From the NCBI GenBank assembly GCA_041396705.1, contig JAWKYB010000002.1, positions 186,001 through 250,000 of the forward strand: a stretch of DNA of 64,000 nucleotides, written 5' to 3'. The translations under genes and the position numbers were made by a program. This DNA is from Alphaproteobacteria bacterium. GTDB taxonomy: Bacteria; Pseudomonadota; Alphaproteobacteria; CALKHQ01. Position 1 is the stretch's first letter. Every line of letters begins with the position of its first letter. Positions 9,256 through 18,649 of this stretch are shown piece after piece. The notes beneath the pieces were generated by a model. The model ran no database searches and had not been told where the DNA came from. It saw only the letters and a program-made list of their open reading frames with translations.

Positions 9256-10131
9256 ATGGCGGCGGCCCAGGCAGGGGTGCGGCGCCGTCGGCACGGCTCG
9301 CGCGCGCTGCGACCCGGCGGCGGCGCGGTCGCCGGATCCTACGCCATCCTGATCTTCGGCTGCGTCGTCTCGATCGTGCCGTTCCTCTACGTGCTGTCGA
9401 CGTCGGTGAAGGACACGCGCTCGCTGTTCACCTACCCGCCGGAGTGGGTGCCGGAGCAGTTCTTCTGGGGCAACTACACCAGCCTGTTCACCGCCCACCC
9501 GTTCCTCGACTGGACGCTGAACACGCTGTTCGTCGCCGGCACGATCACGGTGGTGAAGGTGCTGATCGACGCCATGGCCGCCTATGCGCTGGCGAAGATG
9601 CGGTTCACCGGGCGGCTCGCCATCACCGCCACGCTGCTGTTCTCGGTGGCGATCCCGATCGCGGCGCTGGTCATCCCGCTCTATTTCCTGGTCCGCTGGC
9701 TCGACCTGCTCAACACCTACTGGGCGCTGATCCTGCCGCCGCTGGCCAACCCGATCGGCATCTTCATGATCCGCAGCTTCATCGTCTCGCTGCCGCAGGA
9801 CCTCGACCATTCCGCGCGGCTCGACGGTTCCGGCGAGATCGGCATCTTCGTGCAGATCATCCTGCCGCTGGTGAAGCCGGGCCTGGTGGTCCACGCCGTC
9901 TTCACCTTCATGATCCAGTACACCAGCTTCCTGTGGCCGCTGGTGGCGGTGCAGGACGAGGAGCGCCAGGTGCTGACCGTCGGCATCGCCAGCCTGAAGG
10001 CGATCTTCACGGTCGACTGGGGCCTGATCAGCGCCGCCTCGCTGCTGGCCGCGGTGCCGATCACCGTGATGTTCGTGTTCCTGCAGCGGTTCTTCATCGC
10101 GCAGAACCTGGCCGGCGCGTTGAAGGAGTAG
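9256..10131 (+). CDS. CUT1-type ABC transporter permease (MalG-like)
   Basis: 291 residues with an Arg-rich cytoplasmic N-terminus, then six membrane segments starting at AGSYAILIFGCVVSIVPFL. The EAA loop is read as DLDHSARLDGSGEIGIF. The long periplasmic loop between the first and second segments and the C-terminal FLQRFFIAQNLAGALKE are typical of MalG-type partners. It pairs with the upstream permease. After its stop comes about 105 bases that contain a dispersed repeat before the ATPase gene. Confidence 0.88.
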   Translation: MAAAQAGVRRRRHGSRALRPGGGAVAGSYAILIFGCVVSIVPFLYVLSTSVKDTRSLFTYPPEWVPEQFFWGNYTSLFTAHPFLDWTLNTLFVAGTITVVKVLIDAMAAYALAKMRFTGRLAITATLLFSVAIPIAALVIPLYFLVRWLDLLNTYWALILPPLANPIGIFMIRSFIVSLPQDLDHSARLDGSGEIGIFVQIILPLVKPGLVVHAVFTFMIQYTSFLWPLVAVQDEERQVLTVGIASLKAIFTVDWGLISAASLLAAVPITVMFVFLQRFFIAQNLAGALKE

Positions 10132-10150
10132 CGATGAACCCACTACCCCT

Positions 10151-10256
10151 CCGTCGTTGCCAGGAGCGGAGCGACGCGGCAATCCACGCAAAGCCGGCGG
10201 CCACTCGTCGCCCGGCCCCGGATCGTCGCGCCGCCGGTGGCGGCCCGCGATGACGA
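10151..10256. repeat. Dispersed palindromic element, type B (degenerate copy)
   Basis: The left arm at 10151-10189 has the core GAGCGGAGCGACGCGGCAAT; the right end around 10246-10256 (GCGATGACGA) matches the inverted element tip. Related copies lie at about 30991-31093 and 60355-60453. The right end overlaps the likely GTG start of the ATPase gene, so its first few residues are coded by repeat sequence. Confidence 0.65.
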
Positions 10257-11376
10257 CACAAGCGGCAAAAGGCAGCGACACGCCGCCATCGAGTTCGTGG
10301 CGGTGACCAAGGCCTATGGCGACCATGTCGCCGTCCACGAATTCTCGCTGTCCATCGTCGAGAACGAGTTCGTCGTCCTGCTCGGCCCGTCCGGCTGCGG
10401 CAAGAGCACGCTGCTGAAGCTGATCGCCGGCATCGAGGACGTCACCGACGGCGAGATCTATGTCGGCGGCAAGCTGGTCAACTACATCGCGCCGCGCGAC
10501 CGCGACGTGGCGATGGTGTTCCAGAACTACGCCCTCTATCCGCACATGACGGTGGCGCAGAACATCGCCTTTCCGCTGCGCGCGCGCTGGTCGCAGCGGC
10601 CCCCGCGCGCCGAGGTAAGCGCGCGGGTGCGCGAGGCCGCCCGCCTGGTCGACCTGGAATCGCAGCTGGGCAAGCTGCCCGGCCAGCTTTCCGGCGGCCA
10701 GCGCCAGCGCGTAGCACTGGCCCGCGCCATCATCCGCCAGCCGGTCGCCTTCCTGATGGACGAGCCGCTGTCCAACCTGGACGCGCTGCTGCGCACCGAG
10801 ATGCGGCGCAACCTGCTCGACGTGCACGCGGCGGTGGGCCGCGCCAACGTCTATGTCACCCACGACCAGCTGGAGGCGATGACCATGGCCGACCGCATCG
10901 TCGTGCTGCGCGACGGCCGGCTGCAGCAGGTCGGCACCCCGCACGACGTCTACCAGCGGCCGGCCAACCTGTTCGTCGCCGGCTTCGTCGGCAGCCCGGC
11001 GATGAACTTCGTGCCGGCCGAGATCGCCGACGACGGCACGGCGATCGCCCACGGCATCGCCTTCGCGGCCGGAGCGCGTTTCGGCGCCAGGCCCGAGCGC
11101 GCGGTCACCCTCGGCATCCGGCCCAGCGACCTGGTCGTCGCGCCGCCGGCCGACGCGCCAAACCGCATGGAAGGCACGGTGGCACGCGTGGAATATGCCG
11201 GCTCGGACCAATATTGCGACGTGGCCCTGTCCGACGCCCTTTCCCTGCGCGTGCGGGCACGGCCCGACGTGCCGCTCGCCGTCGGCCAGCCGATCGCGCT
11301 CGCCATCGCGCCGGCCGCCGTGCATGCCTTCGATCCCGACGGAACGCGAATCGCAGAGGACAGGCCGCAAGCATGA
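10237..11376 (+). CDS. ABC transporter ATPase (MalK/UgpC-like)
   Basis: 379 residues in the longest frame, from a GTG at 10237 inside the repeat. An ATG at 10250 (MTTQAAKGSDT) reads more like a natural N-terminus but sits in another frame and stops early, so the true start is uncertain. Clear motifs: Walker A GPSGCGKST, signature LSGGQRQR, Walker B FLMDEPLSNLD, switch His in YVTHDQ. The C-terminal 120 residues are the TOBE/MalK regulatory domain (MNFVPAEI, LGIRPSDLVV). It powers import through the 8318/9256 permeases. Its stop overlaps the start of hyuA by ATGA, tying transport to hydantoinase production. Confidence 0.88.
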   Translation: MAARDDDTSGKRQRHAAIEFVAVTKAYGDHVAVHEFSLSIVENEFVVLLGPSGCGKSTLLKLIAGIEDVTDGEIYVGGKLVNYIAPRDRDVAMVFQNYALYPHMTVAQNIAFPLRARWSQRPPRAEVSARVREAARLVDLESQLGKLPGQLSGGQRQRVALARAIIRQPVAFLMDEPLSNLDALLRTEMRRNLLDVHAAVGRANVYVTHDQLEAMTMADRIVVLRDGRLQQVGTPHDVYQRPANLFVAGFVGSPAMNFVPAEIADDGTAIAHGIAFAAGARFGARPERAVTLGIRPSDLVVAPPADAPNRMEGTVARVEYAGSDQYCDVALSDALSLRVRARPDVPLAVGQPIALAIAPAAVHAFDPDGTRIAEDRPQA

Positions 11377-13463
11377 CGATGACCGGAGCCCTGCGCTTCG
11401 CCTGCGACACCGGCGGCACCTTTACCGACCTGCTGGTCGAGGACGCCGCCGGCGCGCTGCGCATGGTCAAGGCGCCGACCACGCCCGACGACCCGGTGCG
11501 CGGCGTGCTCGACAGCCTCGCGGCGGCCGCCGACGAGCTGGGCCTGGGCCTGGCCGACCTGCTCGGCCGCGGCGAGCTGTTCATCCATGGCACCACCCAC
11601 GCCATCAACGCCATCGTCACCGGCCGCACCGCGCGCACCGCCTTCCTCACCACCGAGGGCCACCCGGACATCCTGGTGTTCCGCGAGGGCGGACGCAGCG
11701 AGCCGTTCAACTTCACGGTGCCCTATCCCGAACCCTACATCCCGAAGGCGCTGACCTTCGAGATCCCGGAGCGGATCATGGGCGACGGTGCTGTGCGCAC
11801 GCCGCTGGACGAAGCCGCGGTGATGGCCGTGATCGCGCGGCTGCGCGACCTCCGGGTCGAGGCGGTCGGCGTCTGCCTGCTGTGGTCGATCGTCAACCCC
11901 GACCACGAGGAGCGTGTCGGCCGCCTGCTGGCCGAGCACCTGCCGGGTGTGCCGGTCACCCTGTCGCACCGGGTCAACCCGTCGCTGCGCGAATATCGCC
12001 GGGCCAGCGCCACCTGCCTCGACGCCTCGCTGAAGCCGCTGATGGGCGCCTATATGCGCGACCTGGAAGGCCGGCTGCGCGCCGCCGGCTTCGCCGGCCG
12101 CGTGCTGATCATCACCTCGCAGGGCGGGGTGATGGATGCGGCCACGGTCGCCGAGGCGCCGGTGCATCTGATCAACTCCGGCCCGTCGATGGCGCCGGTC
12201 GCCGGCCGCCACTTCGCCGCGCTGGACAGCAAGGCGGAAACGGCGATCGTCGCCGATACCGGCGGCACCACGTTCGACGTCAGCGTCGTGCGCCGCGGCC
12301 ACATCCCGCGCACCCGCGAGACCTGGATCGGCCAGCCGTTCCGCGGCCACATGACCGGCCTGCCGTCGGTCGACGTGAAGAGCATCGGCGCCGGCGGCGG
12401 CAGCATCGCCTGGGTCGACCCGGCCGGCCTGCTGCACGTCGGGCCGGACAGCGCCGGCGCGGTGCCGGGGCCGGCCTGTTATGGCCGCGGCGGTACGCGG
12501 CCGACCCTCAGCGATGCCGCGCTGGTGCTGGGTCACATCGATCCGGCCTACTTCCTCGGCGGCGGCATCCCGCTGGACACCGCCGCGGCCGAGGCCGCGA
12601 TCGCGGCCGACGTCGCGCGCCCGCTGGGGCTCGACCTGCACGCCGCCGCGGCCGCCGTCGTCGCGCTGGCGACCGAGAACATGGTCCAGGCGATCATGGA
12701 CATCACGGTGAACCAGGGCATCGACGCCGGCGAGGCGGTGCTGATCGGCGGCGGCGGCGCGGCCGGCCTGAACGCCTGCGCCATCGGCCGCAGGCTCGGC
12801 TGCGCCGAGGTGGTGCTGCCCGATGTCGGCGCGGCGCTCAGCGCGGCCGGCGCCCTCGCCTCCGACCTCAGCGCCGAGTATCGCCGCACCTTCTACGCCC
12901 ACACAGGCCGCTTCGACTTCGACGGCGTCAACGCGGTGCTGGCCGGACTGGCGGCGCAGGCGCGCGCCTTCGCTGCCGATGCCGGCCGCGGTGCCCGCGC
13001 CACCGAGCTGCAATTCTTCATGGAGGCCCGCTACCCCGACCAGGTCTGGGAGATCGAGGTGCCGCTGCGGCGCGCCCGCTTCGCGGCAGGCGACGACGTC
13101 GCCGACCTGGAGGCGGACTTCAACAGGGCGCACGAGGAACAGTTCGCCGTCGCCGACGAAGGCTCGCGGATCGAGATCGTCAGTTGGTCGGTGCTGGTGC
13201 GCTGCCGCCTGCGCGACAGCGAACTCGGCCGGCTGGCCGCCGCCGGCGGCGGTGCCATCCGCCATGACCGGCGGCCGGCCTATTTCGCCGGCCACGGTCT
13301 GCTGGACGCCGCGGTCCTCGAGTTCGACGCCATGACCCCCGGCGAGCGGGTCGCCGGGCCGGCCATCGTCGAATCGCCCGTCACCACCATCGTCGTCGAC
13401 CCCGGCGCGACCTGCCAGCGGCTGCCCTCCGGCAGCCTGGCCGTACGCCCGTTCGGAGGCTGA
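11373..13463 (+). CDS. hyuA: Hydantoinase/oxoprolinase subunit A
   Basis: 696 residues, the usual size. The ATG at 11373 overlaps the ATPase stop. The actin-like ATPase fold is visible: FACDTGGTFTDLLVED (phosphate-1 loop), HGTTHAINAIVTGR, and in the second half VADTGGTTFDVSVV followed by GAGGGSIAWVD. HyuA with HyuB hydrolyses 5-membered cyclic amides (hydantoins, 5-oxoproline) or carboxylates ketones such as acetone, in each case using ATP. The pair follows a full ABC importer, so the substrate is likely taken up by it. Which reaction is catalysed cannot be decided from sequence; absence of a gamma subunit argues against acetone carboxylase. Confidence 0.9.
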   Translation: MTMTGALRFACDTGGTFTDLLVEDAAGALRMVKAPTTPDDPVRGVLDSLAAAADELGLGLADLLGRGELFIHGTTHAINAIVTGRTARTAFLTTEGHPDILVFREGGRSEPFNFTVPYPEPYIPKALTFEIPERIMGDGAVRTPLDEAAVMAVIARLRDLRVEAVGVCLLWSIVNPDHEERVGRLLAEHLPGVPVTLSHRVNPSLREYRRASATCLDASLKPLMGAYMRDLEGRLRAAGFAGRVLIITSQGGVMDAATVAEAPVHLINSGPSMAPVAGRHFAALDSKAETAIVADTGGTTFDVSVVRRGHIPRTRETWIGQPFRGHMTGLPSVDVKSIGAGGGSIAWVDPAGLLHVGPDSAGAVPGPACYGRGGTRPTLSDAALVLGHIDPAYFLGGGIPLDTAAAEAAIAADVARPLGLDLHAAAAAVVALATENMVQAIMDITVNQGIDAGEAVLIGGGGAAGLNACAIGRRLGCAEVVLPDVGAALSAAGALASDLSAEYRRTFYAHTGRFDFDGVNAVLAGLAAQARAFAADAGRGARATELQFFMEARYPDQVWEIEVPLRRARFAAGDDVADLEADFNRAHEEQFAVADEGSRIEIVSWSVLVRCRLRDSELGRLAAAGGGAIRHDRRPAYFAGHGLLDAAVLEFDAMTPGERVAGPAIVESPVTTIVVDPGATCQRLPSGSLAVRPFGG

Positions 13464-13466
13464 GCC

Positions 13467-15221
13467 ATGTCGGATCGCGAACCGCAACAGGACCGCACCG
13501 CAGGCGCCGATGCCGTCCATCTCGCCGTGCTCAACGCGCGGCTGGAAGGCATCGCCCGCAAGATGTCGAACACGCTCTTGCGCACCGGGCGCTCCGGCAT
13601 CCTGACCATCGCGCGCGACTTTTCCTGCGTTATCCTGACCGCCGATCACCGGCTGCTGACGGTGGCGGAGAGCCTGCCGATCCACGTGCTCTACGGCCCC
13701 GACATCATGGCCCGCACCATGGCGCAGAATCATCCGGTGCTGCGCCGCGGCGACGCCTATCTGCACAATTCGCCCTATCATGGCTGCACCCATCCGGCCG
13801 ACCACTCCATCCTGATCCCGGTGATCGACGACGACGGCGTGCATCGCTTCACCGTGCTGGCCAAGGCGCACCAGGCCGACTGCGGCAACGCGCTGCCGAC
13901 CACCTATATGGGCGCGGCCCGCGACGTCTTCGCCGAGGGCGCGCTGATCTTCCCCGCGGTCAAGGTGCAGTCGGACTATCAGCACAACATGGACATCGTG
14001 CGGATGTGCCAGCAGCGTATCCGCGTGCCGCACCAGTGGTGGGGCGACTACCTGGCCACGTTGGGCGCCGCGCGGATCGGCGAGCGCGAGATGCTGGCGC
14101 TGGGCCGCGAGGTCGGCTGGGACCGGCTGGCGGCGTTCGCCGAAGCCTGGTTCGACTATTCGGAGCAGCGCATGGTGCAGGCGATCCGCGCCATTCCCAG
14201 CGGCCGAGTGGTCGCCACCAGCACCCACGACCCCTTCCCCGGCACGCCAGCCGACGGCATTCCGATCAAGGTCGACATCACCGTCGACGCGGAGGCGGCG
14301 CGCATCGTCGTCGACATGACCGACAACCCGGACTGCATGCCCAATGGCCTGAACCTGTCCGAGGGCTGTGCGCTGTCGGCACCGCTGGTCGGCATCTTCA
14401 ACTCGATCGACCACACGGTGCCGAAGAATGCCGGCAGCTTCCGCCGGGTCGAGGTCAGGCTGCGCGAGAATTGCATCGTCGGCGTGCCGCGCCATCCGAC
14501 CAGCTGCTCGGTCGCCACCACCAACGTCGCCGACCATGTCGCCAACCCGGTGCAGCGCGCACTGGCCGAGCTCGCCGACGGCATCGGCATGGCGGAGACC
14601 GGCAGCTGCATCCCACCGTCGTGCGGCGTCATCTCCGGGCGCGACCCGCGCACCGGCCACGACTATGTCAACGAAGTCTATGTCGGGATATCCGGCGGCG
14701 CCGCGGCGCCGACCACGGACGGATGGCTGTCGATCGTCCACGTCGGCAATGCAGGCATGTGCTACCAGGACAGCATCGAGCTCGACGAGCTGCGCCATCC
14801 GATCTTCGTCGAGGCGCGCCGGCTGCTGCCCGACACCGAGGGCGCCGGCCGCACCCGCGGCGCGCTCAGCGCCTATTCGGTGTTCGGCCCGACCGAAGGC
14901 GAGATGACGGTCGCCTATGTCAGCGACGGCAACGTCAACCCGGCCCAGGGTGCGCGCGGCGGCCTGGCCGGCGGCTGCTCGGCGCAGTATGTGCGGCGCC
15001 GCGACGGCACGCTCGACCCGCAGCCCGGCTGTGCCGAGGTGCGGCTGGAGCCCGGCGAGATGATGGTCTCGGTCTCCTGCGGCGGCGGCGGCTATGGCGC
15101 GCCGCAGGACCGCGATCGCGCCAAGGTACGCCACGACGTCGCCGAGGGCTGGATCAGCGCCGAGCGCGCGCGCTCGGTCTACGGCCTCGATCTGTCCGGC
15201 GAGGACCGGCCGGCTGGCTGA
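13467..15221 (+). CDS. hyuB: Hydantoinase/oxoprolinase subunit B
   Basis: 584 residues starting three bases after hyuA; the first 20 residues are a variable extension. Family landmarks: IARKMSNTLLRTGRSGILT, YLHNSPYHGCTHPADHSI and the C-terminal glycine-rich SCGGGGYGAPQDRD. HyuB makes the obligate complex with HyuA in the cytoplasm. The gene ends 15 bases from the converging MetE-like gene, and it is the last member of the 6.8-15.2 kb transport and ring-opening operon. Confidence 0.9.
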   Translation: MSDREPQQDRTAGADAVHLAVLNARLEGIARKMSNTLLRTGRSGILTIARDFSCVILTADHRLLTVAESLPIHVLYGPDIMARTMAQNHPVLRRGDAYLHNSPYHGCTHPADHSILIPVIDDDGVHRFTVLAKAHQADCGNALPTTYMGAARDVFAEGALIFPAVKVQSDYQHNMDIVRMCQQRIRVPHQWWGDYLATLGAARIGEREMLALGREVGWDRLAAFAEAWFDYSEQRMVQAIRAIPSGRVVATSTHDPFPGTPADGIPIKVDITVDAEAARIVVDMTDNPDCMPNGLNLSEGCALSAPLVGIFNSIDHTVPKNAGSFRRVEVRLRENCIVGVPRHPTSCSVATTNVADHVANPVQRALAELADGIGMAETGSCIPPSCGVISGRDPRTGHDYVNEVYVGISGGAAAPTTDGWLSIVHVGNAGMCYQDSIELDELRHPIFVEARRLLPDTEGAGRTRGALSAYSVFGPTEGEMTVAYVSDGNVNPAQGARGGLAGGCSAQYVRRRDGTLDPQPGCAEVRLEPGEMMVSVSCGGGGYGAPQDRDRAKVRHDVAEGWISAERARSVYGLDLSGEDRPAG

Positions 15222-15236
15222 TCGCCGCCGTGGCCG

Positions 15237-16259
15237 TCAGGCCAGTTCCGCCCGGACGATCCCCGCGCCCTCGACCATCGCCCGCATCTTGGCGTAGGCC
15301 ACGTCGCGCGGCAGGTATTTCAGCCCGCAGTCCGGCGCCACGATCACCTTGTCGGCGTCGACGTGCGGCAGCGCGCGGCGGATCCGGCCGGCCACCGTCT
15401 CCGGCGTCTCGACCGCCATGTCCGACAGGTCGAGCACGCCGAGGATGACGGTCTTGCCGCGCAGTTCCTCCAGCACCGACGTATCGAGGTTGGCCTGGGC
15501 GGTCTCGATCGAGACCTGGTTGCAGCGGCAGCCCTTGAACTGCGGCAGGAACGAATAACCCGAAGGGCGCTGATGGATGATGGCGGCATAGCCGAAGCAG
15601 ACGTGGACCGCCGTCGGCCCGGCCGCTCCCTCCAGCGCCGCGTTCAGCGCCTCGAGGCCGTATTCCTCGGCCGGCTTCGGCCGCGCCTGCATGTAGGGCT
15701 CGTCGAGCTGGACCACGTCGGCGCCGGCGGCGAACAGGTCGGCGATCTCCTCCTTCACCGCTTGGGCGTAGGCCAGCGCCATCGCCCGCGGATCGCCGTA
15801 ATAGTCGTCCTGCGCCTGCTGGCTCATCGTGAACGGCCCCGGCACGGTGATCTTGACCATGCGATCGGTATGCGCCTTCAGGAACTTCAGGTCGTCGACC
15901 TCGACCGGATGGCGCCGCCGCACCTCGCCGACCACGCGCGGCACCGGGTTGGGATGGCCCGACCGGTCGAGCGCGGTGCCGGGGTTGTCGATGTCGACCC
16001 CGTCCAGCGCCGTAGCGAACCGGTTGGAATAGCTCTCGCGGCGGATCTCGCCGTCGGTGACGATGTCGAGACCGGCCATTTCCTGCAGCTTGATCGCAGC
16101 GATGGTCGCGTCGTTCTGCGCCTCCTCGAGATAGGGCTCGGGGATGCGCCACAGTTCCTTGGCGCGCGTGCGCGGCGGGAAGCGGCCGGCCAGCTTGGCC
16201 CGGTCGATCAGCCACTCGGGCTGGGCATAGCTGCCGACCAGCGATGTGGGAAGAAGCAT
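15237..16259 (-). CDS. MetE C-terminal-domain-like (cobalamin-independent methyltransferase superfamily) protein
   Basis: 340 residues, the size of the catalytic half of MetE alone. The start MLLPTSLVGSYAQPEWL is at the normal position of the barrel. Zinc ligands are suggested by VHVCFGYAA (His and Cys) and VAPDCGLKYLPR (second Cys), with the conserved QLDEPYMQARP barrel strand between. True methionine synthases of bacteria carry an additional N-terminal domain, so this is unlikely to be the housekeeping enzyme. Homologues in degradation operons are thought to move methyl or alkyl groups from unusual donors. It is last in a minus-strand run with a dioxygenase, IclR regulator and amidohydrolase. 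Confidence 0.82.
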   Translation of the reverse strand: MLLPTSLVGSYAQPEWLIDRAKLAGRFPPRTRAKELWRIPEPYLEEAQNDATIAAIKLQEMAGLDIVTDGEIRRESYSNRFATALDGVDIDNPGTALDRSGHPNPVPRVVGEVRRRHPVEVDDLKFLKAHTDRMVKITVPGPFTMSQQAQDDYYGDPRAMALAYAQAVKEEIADLFAAGADVVQLDEPYMQARPKPAEEYGLEALNAALEGAAGPTAVHVCFGYAAIIHQRPSGYSFLPQFKGCRCNQVSIETAQANLDTSVLEELRGKTVILGVLDLSDMAVETPETVAGRIRRALPHVDADKVIVAPDCGLKYLPRDVAYAKMRAMVEGAGIVRAELA

Positions 16260-16298
16260 CGGTATCCTCTTGTGCTGTCTGGGCTGCGATCGGGGATG

Positions 16299-17813
16299 TC
16301 AGACCGCGAACAGGTCGCGCGCGACACCCGCCGCTTCGAACAGGTAGTCGCGGCTCGCCTCGAGCTCGCCGCGCAGCTTGGCGATGTCGAAACCGAGCAG
16401 TTCGCCCTGCCATTTCTTGATCCGGCCGGCGACCATCACGGTGTCGACGTTGCTGCGCTCCATCAGCGTCACCACCGCGCCGGCGGCGTGGTTCAGCGGC
16501 GCCACGTTGAGCGCCTCGGCGTCGAGCAGCACGATGTCGGCGGCCTTGCCCGGCGTCAGCGAGCCGGTGACGCCGTCCAGCCCCAGGCCGCGCGCGCCCT
16601 CGATGGTGGCGTGGCGAAGGGCATCGGCGCACTGCAGCAGGTCCGGATAGTCGGTCTCGCCGGCCAGCGCGGCCGCATTAGCGAACATCCGCTGCAGCGT
16701 CATCATCGCGCGCATCTGCGTGAACATGTCGGCCGTCATCGTGCACTCGACGTCGGTCGACAGCGAGAGGCTCATGCCGAGGTCCAGCGCCTTCTGAATC
16801 GGCGGTGTGCCGTGTCGCATGTGCATCTCGATCGGCACCGCCAGCGAGACGTGGGCGCCGGCGTCGGCCGCCGCCTGCCAGGCCATGTCGGACATGCCGG
16901 TCATGTGGATGAAGATGTTGTCCGGCCCGAACCGGCCGTCCTGCGCCAGCTGGTCGAAGGTCGGCTGCATGCCGAAAGTGCCGACGATGTGCGCCGCGAT
17001 CGGCAGGTCGAGCTCGCGCCCGATGCGCCACGCCTCCTCGTACATCGGCAAGTAGATCTCGCCGCCCATCACCATGGTCAGCAGCTGGTCGCGCGACGCG
17101 AAGTGCTGCTGGCGCAGCCGCACCGCGTCGCCGGGATACTGGGCCTTTTCGCCCCAGCCTTCGAAGTAGCCGAACACCGCGCGCCGGCCGGCGTCGTGCA
17201 GGCCCTGCACGGCCGCGTCCGAATGCTCGGGGCTGTGGTGGATCTGGCTGACGTCCATCACCGTGGTGACGCCGGCGTCGAGCTGGGCGATGCCGCCGAA
17301 CAGCTCGTTGATGTAGACGTCCTCCGGCCGGTAGACCAACGAGAACTTCTGCAGGATCGTCTCGTAGTAGTTGGCGGCGTTCGCCGGGCGGCCGTCGTTG
17401 ATCAGGATGCCGTGGGCGAGCTGGCTGCGCAGCGCCGTCTCGAACTGGTGGTGATGGGTGTCGACGAAACCGGGGATGACGATCTTGCCCCTGGCGTCGA
17501 TCACCACGGCCTCTGGCGCCTCGATCTCGGCGGCTACCTCGGCGATGCGGCCGTCGGCGACGAGCACGTCGCCGACCGCGAAGAAGCCGACCGCCGCGTC
17601 CATCGACCCCACGACCCCGCCCTAGATCAGAAGCTGGCGGCCGGGGTCGTCGGCGCCGGCCGGCAGCGAGGCCTTGATCACGCCCGGCCGCGCGCCGGCC
17701 TGGGCCGCGCCGCTGCCGGCCGCGACCGCGCCGCCGACCGCCACCGAGGCCAGGAAGGTGCGCCGCGTCGCGCCGCCGAAGTCGCTACCCGTGGTGTCGC
17801 CGTGCGTGCACAT
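16299..17813 (-). pseudogene. Tat-exported amidohydrolase (TRZ/ATZ-like) interrupted by an in-frame TAG
   Basis: The ATG at 17813 follows GGGAGGAACAG and opens a Tat signal (GGATRRTFLASVAVGG, then AAQAGARPG). Sixty-three codons later, after PGRQLLI, a TAG occupies 17622-17624, and the same frame continues as GGVVGSMDAAVGFF to the stop at 16299. The expected family sequence here is LLI-R/K-GG, so one base change from AAG or AGG would create the stop. Downstream are the metal motifs GFVDTHHHQFETALR, AAHIVGTFG, and LSTDVECTMTADMF. A GTG at 17612 could restart a cytoplasmic form of 437 residues. It would hydrolyse or deaminate a small heterocycle. Readthrough, mutation and sequencing error remain open. 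Confidence 0.75.
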
Positions 17814-17840
17814 CTGTTCCTCCCATTTCTCGTTTTGGCG

Positions 17841-18644
17841 TCAATTGCGCAGGACCGTGGCCAGGATCGGATAGCGCACCAGCTGGTGCGCGATGTGGGA
17901 CGCGCTGACCCGCAGCTCGGGCAGCCGTTCCGCCACCAGCTGCGCCGGCGTCACCATGCCGGTATAGCCGGAGCTGTTCAGCGCGGCGATGGTGCGGCCG
18001 TCGGGGTCGCGGACCGGCACGGCCAGCGCGGTGATGCCATAGTCAAGCTGGTCGACGGTGGTCGCATAACCGTCGGCGCGCACCCGCAACAGCGCCGCGC
18101 GCAGGGCGCGCTTGTCGGTGCAGGTCTTGGCCGTCAGCGGCGTCGGATCCAGCGTCTCCAGCCACCGATCGAGCCGGTCGTCGTCCATTGCCGCCACCAG
18201 CACCCGGCCCATCGAGGTCGCGAAGGCGGGATAGCGCGCACCCGCCACCGCGGCGGCACGGCGCGCCCGCTGCTGCGAGTAGTGCGCGATGTAGATCACG
18301 TGGTGGCCGTCGAGCACCGCGACCGACGAGGCGTCGCCGAAGCGCTCGACGATGCTGCGCAGGTCGGGCTGCAGCACCTCGTCGATCCGGACCGAGAAGT
18401 AGAATGCCGAGCTCAGCGCCATGATCTTCGGCTTCAGGTGAAAGCGCTTGCCGTCCTGGCCGACATAGCCCAGCGCCCTGAGCGTGATCAGGCTGCGCCG
18501 CGCCGCTGCCGGCGACAGGCCGACGCGGCGGGCGACCTCGCTGAGCGTCATGTCCGGATGGCTGCTGTCGAAGCTTTCGAGGATCGCCAGCCCCTTGGCG
18601 AGGGCCTCGACGAACTCGGCCGGCCGATCCTCGCCTTCGCTCAC
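17841..18644 (-). CDS. IclR-family transcriptional regulator (PcaR/PobR-like)
   Basis: 267 residues from the GTG at 18644, five bases after the dioxygenase stop. The winged helix-turn-helix (about residues 10-65) includes VEALAKGLAILESF and LSEVARRVGLSPAAARR; the effector domain follows with RYPAFATSMGRVLVAAM and GITALAVPVRD. IclR proteins of this branch sense aromatic-acid intermediates and control ring-cleavage genes. Being co-transcribed with the intradiol dioxygenase and facing the divergent lyase/CoA-transferase/TRAP operon makes both units its likely targets; an inverted repeat with TTTTCG/CGAAAA arms lies in the divergent promoter region at 19616-19632. Confidence 0.9.
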   Translation of the reverse strand: MSEGEDRPAEFVEALAKGLAILESFDSSHPDMTLSEVARRVGLSPAAARRSLITLRALGYVGQDGKRFHLKPKIMALSSAFYFSVRIDEVLQPDLRSIVERFGDASSVAVLDGHHVIYIAHYSQQRARRAAAVAGARYPAFATSMGRVLVAAMDDDRLDRWLETLDPTPLTAKTCTDKRALRAALLRVRADGYATTVDQLDYGITALAVPVRDPDGRTIAALNSSGYTGMVTPAQLVAERLPELRVSASHIAHQLVRYPILATVLRN

Positions 18645-18649
18645 GGGCT

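Noticed and set aside
10950..15134. A 1394-codon open frame on the minus strand over hyuA and hyuB
   Set aside because: Composition shadow of GC-rich genes: rich in Arg, Gly, Ala and His with no family motifs, while the plus strand holds clear HyuA and HyuB.
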